Shown here: positions 9,329 through 18,111 of the stretch, one piece after another | How positions within the stretch are numbered: the first letter of the stretch is position 1 | How the letters are laid out: every line of letters begins with the position of its first letter | Assembly (NCBI GenBank): GCA_026708325.1 | Contig: JAPOVC010000020.1 | Location: forward strand, 89,125 to 153,124 | Direction of reading: 5' to 3' | Source of the DNA: Anaerolineaceae bacterium | GTDB taxonomy: Bacteria > Chloroflexota > Anaerolineae > Aggregatilineales > Phototrophicaceae | DNA: 64,000 bases | The notes under the pieces: generated by a model | The model's input: the letters and a program-made list of their open reading frames with translations, nothing else | Told to the model about the DNA's origin: nothing | Databases searched by the model: none | Made by a program: the position numbers and the translations under genes

Positions 9329-9332
9329 AGCT

Positions 9333-10064
9333 TCAGCGGCGTCGCTGCGCCATACTGATGTAGTAGAGCAATTGCAGCACAGCCGTCAGAGCCGCGGCCA
9401 CGTAGGTCAGCGCGGCGGCCCGCAACACCGCGCGCGTGCCCCTTTCATCGCTTGTCGACTGCATTAGGCCCGCCTGCCGCAGCAGAATCATACCCCGGCG
9501 GCTGGCATCGAATTCGACCGGCAGCGTCAGAATGCTGAAAAGCACCACCAGACCAAAAAATGCGATTCCCAGCCAGATCAGACCCACCAGGTTGATCAGA
9601 AGACCCGCAAAAATGAGGCCGAAGGCCAGTTGCGGCCCCAGACTCACCGCCGGCAGCAGGGCGGAACGCATCTGAATCAGTGGCGACCTGACTTCATGTT
9701 GCCAGGCATGACCCAGTTCGTGGGCGACCACGGCCATGGCAGCCACCGAGGGGCGGTCCGCCGTTTCGGCGGAAAGGCGCACGGTATGGCTGCGCGGATC
9801 GTAGTGGTCGCCAAAAGCGCCCGCGCCCCGCTCCACCCGCACGCCGGCTGCCGCAGCGCTGCGCTGCGTCGCGCGCTCGAAACGCACGTCGCCGACCTCG
9901 GTCCGGCGAATGATTTGTTGCGCGATGGCCCGGCCGGTCAGTCCGGCGCTGTTGCGCTGCCGCTGCCACTTGCCGAAGGTGGAGCGCACGTAGCCCTGGG
10001 CCAGCAGGGAAATGAGCATCGTCGGTAACAGAACGAACAGCAGGTAGTTGGAATCGAAAAACAT
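9333..10064 (-). CDS. Membrane zinc metallopeptidase, YugP/COG2738 family
   Basis: 243 aa. An N-terminal membrane segment (about 7-24) is followed by a soluble zinc site HELGH at 115-119, with AxAVVAHELGHAWQH typical of the family, then hydrophobic segments around 135-185 and near 220-238. The family is predicted to be a membrane-embedded neutral zinc peptidase; substrate unknown. It is convergent with fabH, with 4 nt between stops, and is transcribed from the gap at 10065-10158. Confidence 0.82.
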   Translation of the reverse strand: MFFDSNYLLFVLLPTMLISLLAQGYVRSTFGKWQRQRNSAGLTGRAIAQQIIRRTEVGDVRFERATQRSAAAAGVRVERGAGAFGDHYDPRSHTVRLSAETADRPSVAAMAVVAHELGHAWQHEVRSPLIQMRSALLPAVSLGPQLAFGLIFAGLLINLVGLIWLGIAFFGLVVLFSILTLPVEFDASRRGMILLRQAGLMQSTSDERGTRAVLRAAALTYVAAALTAVLQLLYYISMAQRRR

Positions 10065-10098
10065 GGACCGTCGCTTTCACCCCCGCGGGGGACCTACT

Positions 10099-10128
10099 CC
10101 AGGCGATGCAGCCCCCAGCATAGCCTGG
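10099..10128 (-). terminator. Imperfect hairpin downstream of the purine/XDH operon
   Basis: Outer arms CCAGGC / GCCTGG with an inner ATGC / GCAT after one mismatch form an imperfect stem-loop in the 94-nt gap after the leftward operon. There is no U-tract on the minus strand, so Rho-independent termination is uncertain. A separate 12-nt palindrome of C then G around a central CGCG lies at 10080-10091. Confidence 0.3.
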
Positions 10129-10158
10129 CCAACGTAAAAACTGCGTAAACGCGGTGCA

Positions 10159-10947
10159 TCAAATGCCCCGCGGCGTGGGCGTGGGCAGGGGCTCGCTCAG
10201 ATAGATGTTGACGCTGCAGGAAGGCCCCGGTGCATTGTAGATGTCGAAGACCGACAGGCGAAACTGGTATACCCCTGGCAGGTAAAAGGCCGGGACGAAC
10301 TGCCCCAGAACGGAACGCTGGAGCACCGGCTGCGTGTGGTCGCCCAGCGGCGCAAAACTGCCGCCGGTGGAGGGGCCGCGGATCTCGAAGCGGTAAAAGG
10401 CGAAATTATCCATGAAGGCCGTGCCGACGACGGAGATTGGCTCAAACACACGCATGCCGTTGGCGGGGACCTGCAGCATCGCGCCAGCCTCGTTGCAGCC
10501 GACGAATGGCGGCGCATTGGGAACAATGGTGCCGACCGGCGTGGGTGTCAGGGTAGGCGTCGCCAGCACGCGCAACGCCGGGTCGTCGGGCGTCAGGTTG
10601 ACGCCACTGGCGTCAATTTGCGCCTCGCTGCTGAAGCCAGGCACCGGCGTGTTGAACTGACCGTCGGAAACCCTGCGAACCGGCGCGAAAGCGCCGGCGT
10701 CGCGAATGGCGGGGGCCACCACGACCAGCACGCCCAGGATGATCAGGGACACTTCCAGCAACAGCAGCAGAGCGGCCCAGGCGTCGCCGCGGGCCCGCCG
10801 CGCCAGTTCCTGTTCCAGTTCGAAATGCGTCGCGCGCAGGCTGCGTCGCGCCCGCAGGAGGCGTCGCAGGGTCAGCAACAGGCCCAGCGCGAGCAGTATA
10901 AACAGGCCGGGCGCCAACTGCTCGACAAGAAAGACGACGCGGCTCAT
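10159..10947 (-). CDS. Two-span membrane protein with exported C-terminal domain, unknown function
   Basis: 262 aa. Hydrophobic segments at about 14-30 and 58-82 flank a basic, Glu-rich cytoplasmic loop. The rest is predicted extracytoplasmic: a linker rich in Thr and Pro (TPTLTPTPVGT) near 130-140, then a roughly 110-residue domain with paired Cys (near 150 and in SCSVN near the end), finishing in PLPTPTPRGI. I do not recognise the domain. Its ATG overlaps the punA stop (ATGA), making it the last gene of the purine-linked operon, though nothing in it suggests catalysis. Confidence 0.7.
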   Translation of the reverse strand: MSRVVFLVEQLAPGLFILLALGLLLTLRRLLRARRSLRATHFELEQELARRARGDAWAALLLLLEVSLIILGVLVVVAPAIRDAGAFAPVRRVSDGQFNTPVPGFSSEAQIDASGVNLTPDDPALRVLATPTLTPTPVGTIVPNAPPFVGCNEAGAMLQVPANGMRVFEPISVVGTAFMDNFAFYRFEIRGPSTGGSFAPLGDHTQPVLQRSVLGQFVPAFYLPGVYQFRLSVFDIYNAPGPSCSVNIYLSEPLPTPTPRGI

Positions 10948-11783
10948 GCCAGATCGCGCAGGACTCCACGCAGAACGGTCGTCAGTCGGGGCACCAGATG
11001 CGCGCCGGCCTCGAGCACTTCCTCATGGCTGGCCTCCTGGTCGCTGTTCACCTCGTCGATGGCCACGTTGGTGATGCCGGAACAGGCCAGCACGCGAATG
11101 CCGGCGTGGCGGGCGACCACGACTTCGTGGGCTGTGGACATGCCCACGGCGTCGGCGCCCATGGTGCGCAGCATGCGGATCTCGGCCGGCGTCTCAAAAT
11201 TGGGCCCGGACACGCAAACGTAGACACCCTCACGGAGCGTGATGCCCGCCTCATCCGCCACCCGCAGGGCGCGACTGCGCAGGTCGCGGTCGTAGGCCTG
11301 GGACATACCCGGGAAGCGCGGGCCAAAGCTTTCGTTGTTGGGCCCGGTGAGCGGGTTGGCGCCGGACATGCCCGGCAGATTGATATGGTCGTTGAGCAAC
11401 ATCAGATCGCCGGTCTGCCAGTCCGGTCTCAGGCCGCCGGCGGCGTTGGTGAGTACCAGGATTTCGATTCCCAGTCGAATCATGACCCGCACCGGGAAGA
11501 CGATCTGCTGCGTCGTATAGCCCTCGTAAAAGTGCACGCGCCCCTGCTGCGCGACCACCGTCTGGCCTTCCAGCAGACCCAGCACGAGATTGCCGCTGTG
11601 GCCTTCCACCGTGGAATGTGGCCAGCCAGGCAAGTCATGGCTGCTGATGACGTCGCGACGCTCCAGCGCGTCGGCAAGACCCCCAAGGCCCGAGCCCAGC
11701 ACAAGCCCAATTCGCGGACGATGCCCGCTGCGCGAGCGAATGATATCGGCCGCCACGTCGTAGGGGGACTTGTGTTCATCCAT
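10944..11783 (-). CDS. punA: Purine nucleoside phosphorylase (trimeric type)
   Basis: 279-aa PNP/MTAP-class 1 phosphorylase: purine nucleoside + Pi gives the free base + (deoxy)ribose-1-phosphate. Conserved blocks are LVLGSGLGGLAD (phosphate loop), HSTVEGHSGN, QQGRVHFYEGY, LTNAAGGLRPDWQTGDLM, FETPAEIRMLR and GADAVGMSTAHEVVVARHAG. Length is typical. It follows yqeC-mocA by 31 nt in the molybdenum-hydroxylase operon and would supply hypoxanthine or guanine to that enzyme. Confidence 0.94.
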   Translation of the reverse strand: MDEHKSPYDVAADIIRSRSGHRPRIGLVLGSGLGGLADALERRDVISSHDLPGWPHSTVEGHSGNLVLGLLEGQTVVAQQGRVHFYEGYTTQQIVFPVRVMIRLGIEILVLTNAAGGLRPDWQTGDLMLLNDHINLPGMSGANPLTGPNNESFGPRFPGMSQAYDRDLRSRALRVADEAGITLREGVYVCVSGPNFETPAEIRMLRTMGADAVGMSTAHEVVVARHAGIRVLACSGITNVAIDEVNSDQEASHEEVLEAGAHLVPRLTTVLRGVLRDLA

Positions 11784-11814
11784 GCTTGCGCTGCTCCCGT
11801 GTCTCGCAGCCGGC

Positions 11815-13164
11815 TCAGGACAGGCCGGCCAGCCTGCGTTCGCGGCGGTAATCGTCCGGTGTATCCACGTCGCTCAACACACAGTCGTTGGCAACCTCGA
11901 CCAACGCCAGGTCCGGTCGATGACGGCGCAGCACCTCTCGCGGCGCCGCCCCTTCGGGCAACTCCAGAACGTCCTGCCAATAGCGTCGCTCAAACAGGAT
12001 CGGGTGACCCCGCCGCCCGGCATGCACCGGCGCGACGATCCCGCCGCGTCCCTCGGCCCATGCCATCAGCACCTGATTGATCACTCGCGGCGTGATCCGC
12101 GGTTGATCGCCCAGCAGGACCAGCGCCCCGCCGATGTGCGCCGGTAACGAAGCCAGACCTGCCTTGAGCGAGGAAAGTATTTCGCCCGTGGCGTGGCGCG
12201 GGTTGTGGACGGTGTTGACCGCGAATTTGCGCGCCAGGCGCCCGGTTTCCGCCGCACAATGCCCGGTCACTACGAGGATATGGCTGACGCGCGCCAGCAG
12301 CAACTGCATGATGACGTGCTCCAGGATGGTGCTGTCCTCGGCCCAGGGCAACAGCATTTTGGGCTGTCCCATTCGGCTGGACAGCCCCGCCGCCAAAATG
12401 ATGGCGGCTACCGGACGCTGCACCTCGTGGACTGGGTCGCTGCCGCGCACCGAGCCAATGGCCACGCGCTCCACCCGTGGCGCTCGCAAAATCAGGCGGG
12501 CGATCAGACGGGCCCGCGCCCGCTGGATGCCCTGCGCGCGCACCTGGTTGAGCAGGACGGCCACGCGCGCCCTGTCGGGAACGCGCGCCAGCCCCAGACG
12601 AGGGTCGCGCATCACCTGGGCGACCCAGGGCGATTTCACGCGTTGTCCCTCATTGAAGCCGTAACGCGCCATCATGGCCTGCGGGTTGTAGACGTGGGCG
12701 TTGTCCAGGGGCTGCCCCAGCACGCTGACCGAAGCCATCGGCACCACCAGCGACGTCTCGGGAGGAATGCGGGGTTGACCGGCGCAGGGCGCCTTGAAGG
12801 GCAGGCCTTCGGCGTCGTCCGCCTCCACCAGCAAAACGTCCGAATCGACGCTGTCGAGCAGAGCGGAGACGAATTCCGGCGGCGGCCCGCTGACGCGCCC
12901 GCCGCGGATGCGATCGTAAATGAACACCATACCGGCCTCATCCAGCGCCAGGGAGAGCATGCCGCGCCCCTCGCCGGGGGTCAGGGCCCAGGGCATAAGT
13001 TCCAGTTCATCCGCGGCGATGCCGCTGGTCGTGGTCGCGGCGACGCGCCAGCCCTGCGCGACGAGTTCATGCCCCAGATTGATGAGCGCGCTGGTCTTGC
13101 CGCCCGCGCCAATGAAGCTGACCACGTCACCGCGGACGATTCCCAGCGCCTGCTGCAGTTTCAT
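11815..13164 (-). CDS. YqeC-MocA fusion: hydroxylase accessory domain plus molybdenum cofactor cytidylyltransferase
   Basis: 449 aa with two recognisable halves. Residues ~1-240 match YqeC, the 'selenium-dependent hydroxylase accessory protein', with P-loop-like FIGAGGKTSALINLG and VEADDAEGLPFKAP. Residues ~250-449 match MocA/YgfJ nucleotidyltransferase: AAIILAAGLSSRMGQPKML, then LLGDQPRITPRVI and GRRGHPILFERRYW. MocA converts Mo-molybdopterin to the cytosine dinucleotide used by xanthine-dehydrogenase-type enzymes. In E. coli the functions are on separate genes. It sits 22 nt after xdhA and most likely matures the product of that gene. Confidence 0.88.
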   Translation of the reverse strand: MKLQQALGIVRGDVVSFIGAGGKTSALINLGHELVAQGWRVAATTTSGIAADELELMPWALTPGEGRGMLSLALDEAGMVFIYDRIRGGRVSGPPPEFVSALLDSVDSDVLLVEADDAEGLPFKAPCAGQPRIPPETSLVVPMASVSVLGQPLDNAHVYNPQAMMARYGFNEGQRVKSPWVAQVMRDPRLGLARVPDRARVAVLLNQVRAQGIQRARARLIARLILRAPRVERVAIGSVRGSDPVHEVQRPVAAIILAAGLSSRMGQPKMLLPWAEDSTILEHVIMQLLLARVSHILVVTGHCAAETGRLARKFAVNTVHNPRHATGEILSSLKAGLASLPAHIGGALVLLGDQPRITPRVINQVLMAWAEGRGGIVAPVHAGRRGHPILFERRYWQDVLELPEGAAPREVLRRHRPDLALVEVANDCVLSDVDTPDDYRRERRLAGLS

Positions 13165-13186
13165 GGCCGGGTGGACCGCTGCCGCT

Positions 13187-15421
13187 TCACGAGTCCTGTC
13201 CCCCGTTGTCCTCCAGGGCCTGCAGCACCCGCTCAGGTGTCATGGGCAACTGGTCGACCCGGGCGCCGGTCGCGTCAAGGATGGCAGCCGCAATCGCCGG
13301 CGCCAGCGGCAGGAAGGGCATTTCGGCCATCCCCCGCACGCCCCAGGGACCCTGCGGGTCCGGCGTCTCCAGCAAAACAGTCCTGACCTGCTCCGGCACG
13401 TCCAGCACAGTGGGAATCAGGTAGGTGGACAGAAATGGGTTGAGAATGCGGCCATCCTGCACCTGCAGATTCTCCATCAGGGCATAGCCCTGCGCCTGAA
13501 CAATGGCCCCTTCGGTCTGGCCGACGATCTGGTCCGGATTGATGGCGCGCCCCACGTCGTTGGCGGAGACCACCTGCAGCAACTGCACCAGACCGGTCTC
13601 AAGGTCGATCTCGACTTCCACGGCCTGGGCCACGTAGCCATAGGCGAAATTGGGCCGGCCGCGGCCCGTCTGCGGGTCCAGTGCGGTCGTCTTCGGCGGA
13701 CGATAGCTATAGTCGGCCACGGCCGGTCGTTCCTCGTCCTCCCACTTGCGCAGTGCGAGCTCCGCCGCGCCGCGAATGGCATTGCCGGCCATGAAGGTCA
13801 GGCGCGAGGCCGAGGCGCTGCCCGACGTGCCGCTGGTCGCCGTGTCCGCCAGCACCATGCTCACCCGTTCCACCGAAACGCCGACCGCATCGGCGACCAT
13901 CTGGCGGAAGGCGGTATGGGCGCCCTGACCGACCTCGGAGCCGGCGTGGTACAGGACCACCTCCTCAATCTCCGGGCCGCCACGGAGTTCCACGGTCGCG
14001 TCGCAACGCTCCGGAAAGCCAAAGCTGAAGCCGATGTTTTTGAAGCCGCCGGCGATGCCCCGGCCCCGACGCAGCCAGGGACGTTCGGGGTCCTGCTCTG
14101 AGGGCTGAAAGGTCCAGTCGCCGTCGGCGCTCTCCTGCCAGAAACTTTCCAGACCACAGGAGCGCCACACCTCGGGCATGGAGACTCCCGGCGGGAAAGG
14201 CTCGCCGGTCACAAAGGGGTCGCCCTCGCCGATGCAGTTCAGCAGGCGAATCTCAAGCGGGTCCATGTCAAGCGCCGCGGCCAGGCGGTTCATCTGGCCC
14301 TCGGCGGCAAAAAGACCCTGGGGCGCGCCAAAGCCTCGAAAGGCGCCGCAGGGAATGTTGTTGGTGTAGACCCCCCAGGTGTCGATGTGGCAATTGGGGA
14401 TGACGTAGGGTCCGCTGACCGTCAGGTTGGCGTTGCCCATCACCTTGTTGCTGGTGTAGTTGTAGGCGCCAACGTCGCCAATGACGCTGGTCTCGGCGAA
14501 GACCAGCTTCCCCTCGCGGGTGGCGCCCCAGCGGGCGCGAACCGTGATCGGGTGCCGCTTGTGATGATTGAGAATGGATTCCTCGCGACTCCAGATGATC
14601 TTCACGGGGCGCCCCGTGCGTTGGGCGGCCAGGGCCAGCACGATTTGCACCGACATGTCCTCGCGGCCGCCAAAAGCGCCGCCGATCGCCGGATGGATGA
14701 CTCGCACCCGCTCCGGCGCCAGGGCCAGGGCATGGGCGATCGCCTCCTGTTCCTCGTGCGCCCACTGGCCGGCCACCGCCACGGTGACCCGTCCTTCCCC
14801 GTCGATGTAGCCCAGGCCGGCTTCGGGCTGCAAATAGGCATGCTCCTGCCAGCCGGTGGCGTATTCGCCCTCGACCACGACTTCTGCCGCGGCGCGTCCG
14901 GCCTCCAGATCGCCATGACGGACGCGATAATGGCAGAGAACGTTATTCTGGCAGTTTGCATGCAACTGCGGTTGACCCGGCTGCATCGCCAGTTCGGGGT
15001 CCGTCACTGCGGGCAGGTCCTCGTAGTCGACCTCCAGCAACGCGACCGCCATGGCCGCCAGGTCCTCGCTGTCGGCGACGACCGCGGCGACCATGTCGGC
15101 GTAACAGCGCACCGTGTCGCTGCCCGGAATGTCGCTGCCCGGACCGCAGAGCACGGGCTGGTCCATGATCACCAGACCATATTCGTTGACGGGCACGTCG
15201 GCGGCCGTCAACACCGCGTGCACGCCCGGCAATGCCAGCGCCGCCCGACAATCGATGCCCCGCACCCTGGCGTGCAGCCGGTCGCTGTAGCGAATCTTCA
15301 TCCACAGCTGGCCGTCCATGTCGATGTCACCGGGATAGAGCGCGGCCCCGGTCACCTTGTCCCGCGCGTCGACCCGTTTGTGAGACTGGCCGATGGCCCG
15401 CAACGCTTCACCAGACATCAT
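13187..15421 (-). CDS. xdhA: Molybdenum hydroxylase large subunit (xanthine dehydrogenase type)
   Basis: 744-aa Mo-pterin subunit of the xanthine oxidase family. GGAFGGRE at 247-254 puts Glu254 at the purine-binding Glu802 position of bovine XDH; AFRGFG at 360-365 puts Arg362 at the Arg880 position; the catalytic Glu is Glu700 in GVRGMAE. Retention of both substrate residues supports a purine such as hypoxanthine or xanthine over an aldehyde. The subunit lacks FeS and FAD domains, which are on the upstream gene 21 nt away. The YqeC partner suggests a labile-selenium cofactor is possible but does not prove it. Confidence 0.9.
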   Translation of the reverse strand: MMSGEALRAIGQSHKRVDARDKVTGAALYPGDIDMDGQLWMKIRYSDRLHARVRGIDCRAALALPGVHAVLTAADVPVNEYGLVIMDQPVLCGPGSDIPGSDTVRCYADMVAAVVADSEDLAAMAVALLEVDYEDLPAVTDPELAMQPGQPQLHANCQNNVLCHYRVRHGDLEAGRAAAEVVVEGEYATGWQEHAYLQPEAGLGYIDGEGRVTVAVAGQWAHEEQEAIAHALALAPERVRVIHPAIGGAFGGREDMSVQIVLALAAQRTGRPVKIIWSREESILNHHKRHPITVRARWGATREGKLVFAETSVIGDVGAYNYTSNKVMGNANLTVSGPYVIPNCHIDTWGVYTNNIPCGAFRGFGAPQGLFAAEGQMNRLAAALDMDPLEIRLLNCIGEGDPFVTGEPFPPGVSMPEVWRSCGLESFWQESADGDWTFQPSEQDPERPWLRRGRGIAGGFKNIGFSFGFPERCDATVELRGGPEIEEVVLYHAGSEVGQGAHTAFRQMVADAVGVSVERVSMVLADTATSGTSGSASASRLTFMAGNAIRGAAELALRKWEDEERPAVADYSYRPPKTTALDPQTGRGRPNFAYGYVAQAVEVEIDLETGLVQLLQVVSANDVGRAINPDQIVGQTEGAIVQAQGYALMENLQVQDGRILNPFLSTYLIPTVLDVPEQVRTVLLETPDPQGPWGVRGMAEMPFLPLAPAIAAAILDATGARVDQLPMTPERVLQALEDNGGQDS

Positions 15422-15442
15422 TCAGGGCTCGCAATTCCACGC

Positions 15443-16888
15443 TCAGTCATGGCCAACTTCGGCTTCCGGCCCGGACTTCCTTAGGGCAGGGGCGGCCTTC
15501 ATGGCCTCAATGATCTTGTAATAGCCGGTGCAGCGGCAGAGGTTGCCGGTGAAACTCTGCCGAATATGGTCTTCACCGGGTTGCGCACGTTCCGCCAGCA
15601 GACTGGCGCCGGCCACGAGAAAGCCGGGCGTACAATAGCCGCATTGCACGGCGTTGTGCTCAATGAAGGCCTGCTGAACCGGATGCAACCCGCCGTCGCG
15701 CGCCAGACCCTCCACCGTCACGATGTCGGACTCGTGGGCCCGCGGCGCCGGGACCATGCAGGCCATGACGGCGACGTCATCCAGCAAGACCGTGCAGGCG
15801 CCGCATTCGCCCTCGGCGCAGCCCTCTTTCGTCCCGGTCAGCCCGGCATCCTCGCGCAACCAGCGCAACAGGGTCTTGTGCTGGCCGCTGCGGCAACGAA
15901 ATTCCTCGCCATTGATCCTCGTTACGATTTCCTCTTCGGCCCCGTGCCGTCTGGCGGCCGGCAGGCCCGCCTTCACCAGGGCCCCCTGCGGCCCCCACAG
16001 CATGGCCGGGTCCTGTGGCAGCCCTTCGGCCTGGTCGCCCGCCGCAAGCAGGCGCAGGGCCCGGCGCGTCAGGGATTTCAGCGTGCGGCGGCGGTAGACG
16101 GCACTGCCGCGCACGTCGTCGATCGGGCTGGGCGCCGCGGCCGTCAGGTCCGCTATGCCTTCAATCGTCGCGGCATCCAGAGTCTGGCCGACCAGGGCCC
16201 GCTCCGCATTTTCGGCGCGCAGGATCGTGGGCGCCACGCTGCCCAGCATGATGGAAGCGCGTTTCACCCGGTCGCCGTCCAGGTCCAGCACGATGGCCAG
16301 ATTGATCACCGCGATGGCCTGGGCCCGGCGCAGGCCCAGTTTCAGAAAAATGCCGCGTTGTCCCGCCCGCATGGCCGGGAATTCGATCTCCGTCATCAAC
16401 TCGTCCGCTCGCATCACCGTGCGCCGCAGGCCGGTGTAGAAGTCCGCCAGGGCGATCTGGCGTTCGCCGGCGTGCGAGCGCAAGGTGACTCTGGCATCCA
16501 GCGCAATCAGCGGTGTGATGGTGTCGTTGGCCGGTGAGGCCGTGATCAGGTTGCCGGCGATGGTCGCGCGATTTCGAATCTGGGGCGCGCCCACCTCCCA
16601 GCTGGCCTGCACCAGGGGCAGCGCCACTTCGCGCAACAGTTCGCTGCCCACCACGTGATTGTGGTTGACCAGCGGGCCGAGCCGGATGCGACCGTTTTGC
16701 TGCCCTATCGAGTCCAGGCCAGGCACGCGCGTGATGTCCACCAGCACCTCGACGTCGGGGCGCTGCCCGCGCTCCAGCTCAATGAGCATGTCGGTGCCGC
16801 CCGCGACGATGCGGGCCCGCTCGCCATGTTGCGCCAGCAGGGCCAGCGCTTCATCGAGGCTGCTTACACTGTGATAGGCCTGCCACAT
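15443..16888 (-). CDS. Fused FAD and [2Fe-2S] subunit of the molybdenum hydroxylase
   Basis: 481 aa in the order FAD domain (~1-285) then ferredoxin-like [2Fe-2S] domain (~320-475). FAD motifs: IVAGGTDMLIEL and APQIRNRATIAGNL. The iron-sulphur part has two cysteine sets, CAEGECGAC plus a later Cys, and CGYC with CRC, giving the eight Cys for two clusters. It therefore combines E. coli-type XdhB and XdhC in one chain, while the Mo subunit remains separate. First gene of its transcription unit; a -10-like TATACT lies about 45 nt upstream. Confidence 0.92.
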   Translation of the reverse strand: MWQAYHSVSSLDEALALLAQHGERARIVAGGTDMLIELERGQRPDVEVLVDITRVPGLDSIGQQNGRIRLGPLVNHNHVVGSELLREVALPLVQASWEVGAPQIRNRATIAGNLITASPANDTITPLIALDARVTLRSHAGERQIALADFYTGLRRTVMRADELMTEIEFPAMRAGQRGIFLKLGLRRAQAIAVINLAIVLDLDGDRVKRASIMLGSVAPTILRAENAERALVGQTLDAATIEGIADLTAAAPSPIDDVRGSAVYRRRTLKSLTRRALRLLAAGDQAEGLPQDPAMLWGPQGALVKAGLPAARRHGAEEEIVTRINGEEFRCRSGQHKTLLRWLREDAGLTGTKEGCAEGECGACTVLLDDVAVMACMVPAPRAHESDIVTVEGLARDGGLHPVQQAFIEHNAVQCGYCTPGFLVAGASLLAERAQPGEDHIRQSFTGNLCRCTGYYKIIEAMKAAPALRKSGPEAEVGHD

Positions 16889-16930
16889 GCCCGTCGTCCG
16901 ATCCTCGTTGCCAGCGGTCGTTGGGGAGGC

Positions 16931-16959
16931 AGTATAGCGAAGAGCGCAGGTCCTGTCGC
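16931..16959 (-). promoter_or_regulatory. Candidate promoter of the xdh-yqeC/mocA-punA operon
   Basis: TATACT at 16936-16931 with GCGACA at 16959-16954, spacing 17 nt, in the 215-nt gap upstream of the fused FAD/FeS gene. The -35 is weak (4 of 6). The -10 carries the same flank (GCTATACTGCC) as two other sites in the window. Confidence 0.45.
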
Positions 16960-17015
16960 GTAGCCGGCGGGTCGCGGCATTTCAGGTTCGGCGCCGGACG
17001 CAATCAACAGCGGCG

Positions 17016-17034
17016 AATTGGCCATCCGCCAATT
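17016..17034. repeat. Inverted repeat upstream of the xdh promoter
   Basis: Perfect 7-bp arms AATTGGC / GCCAATT around a 5-nt loop, AT-rich against a GC-rich background, about 60 nt upstream of the candidate xdh -35. It lies between the LLM gene stop and the xdh promoter, so it could be an operator for the xdh unit or a hairpin ending the F420 unit. No T-tract follows on the minus strand, which weakens the terminator reading. The rest of the gap (16889-17103) shows nothing else. Confidence 0.4.
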
Positions 17035-17103
17035 GGTTTCGGTATGCAAATGCAGGGGTGAAATCTGTCTACCGGCCGCCTGAAACGTCTGCGGACAGTC
17101 AGA

Positions 17104-18111
17104 TCAGCGCGAATAGCCGTCGGCGAAGGTGTCGATCATCAACTGGACGTCCGGCCCCAGGGGGTAGAGGATGGGACAGGTCGCGCCGGCGGCGACGTAT
17201 TCGCGCACCCTCGCGCGCACTTCCTGCGGCGTGCCGGAGGCGGTCACCATCTGCACCACGTCGTCCGGCACGAGGCGCATGGCGTTTTCGATCTGTTCTT
17301 CGGTAGCCGGCCAGGTGAGCACCTGGTTGATGTCGTCCAGCAGTTCCTGGCGGACACCGCTGGCCTTCATGATGTGCGGTTGCTGCCCCAGATACTGCGT
17401 CACGAGTTTGCGCGAGCTGTCCAGGGCCCGCTGCCGGTCGTGGTCCACGGAACAAACGACCAGTTGCGGCCGGTCGATGTCGTCAAGGCGCCGGCCGGCG
17501 ACAAGCGCGCCCCTTTCCAGTTGCCCCATCGCCGTTTCGTTGTAGGCCGGCGACACCAGATAGTTCAACACCACGCCATCGGCGATCTCACCGGTCAGGG
17601 TCATCATTTGCGGACCGGTGGCGCCGATGTAAATCGGCACCTTGCGCGGCGACTTGCGTCCGTGCACCACGTCGAGTTCCACCTCGTCAAGTTGCACAAA
17701 TTCGCCCGCATAACTGACGCGTTCCCGCGCCAGCAACCTGCGCACCGTCTCCACGACCTCGCGCATGGCCCTGAGGTTTTTCCTGCGGCGTATTCCCACC
17801 TTGCTCGCCAGCGGGTCCCACCAGGCGCCGATGCCGCAAATGATGCGGTCCGGGGCCAGGTCGTCGAGCGTAAGAAAGGTGGCGGCGATCACCGCCGCAT
17901 TGCGGGTCCAGTTGTTGATGACGCCGGAACCGATGCGAATACGTTCGGTGGTGGCCGCGAAGGCCGCCATGGGCACGATCGCGTCGCGCACCAGGCGGCT
18001 CTCGGCCTGCCAGACCGCCTCAAAGCCGGCCGCTTCTGCGTAGCGCACGTAACGTATCGCATCCTGCAGGTCATGCGCGTCCTGCAGGTAGAGCGCCACG
18101 CGCTCACTCAT
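17104..18111 (-). CDS. LLM-class F420-dependent oxidoreductase
   Basis: 335 aa from ATG 18111, which overlaps cofC by 8 nt; upstream in-frame residues belong to the cofC region. It is a luciferase-like (beta/alpha)8 barrel: [30 protein letters not shown], and [20 protein letters not shown] match the F420-dependent LLM oxidoreductases (methylenetetrahydromethanopterin-reductase/glucose-6-phosphate-dehydrogenase-like). Predicted to move hydride between F420H2 and an unknown substrate. It closes a run of F420 biosynthesis genes, supporting F420 rather than FMN. FMN cannot be ruled out from sequence alone. Confidence 0.85.
   Translation of the reverse strand: MSERVALYLQDAHDLQDAIRYVRYAEAAGFEAVWQAESRLVRDAIVPMAAFAATTERIRIGSGVINNWTRNAAVIAATFLTLDDLAPDRIICGIGAWWDPLASKVGIRRRKNLRAMREVVETVRRLLARERVSYAGEFVQLDEVELDVVHGRKSPRKVPIYIGATGPQMMTLTGEIADGVVLNYLVSPAYNETAMGQLERGALVAGRRLDDIDRPQLVVCSVDHDRQRALDSSRKLVTQYLGQQPHIMKASGVRQELLDDINQVLTWPATEEQIENAMRLVPDDVVQMVTASGTPQEVRARVREYVAAGATCPILYPLGPDVQLMIDTFADGYSR

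Noticed and set aside
10944..11783. Methylthioadenosine phosphorylase instead of PNP
   Set aside because: The conserved blocks fit both, but the GLGGLAD loop, EGHSGN and the XDH operon context favour purine nucleoside phosphorylase.
16889..17103. A small gene in the 215-nt gap before the xdh operon
   Set aside because: The only open frame there lacks a ribosome-binding site and overlaps the promoter and the xdh start; the gap is better explained as regulatory DNA.
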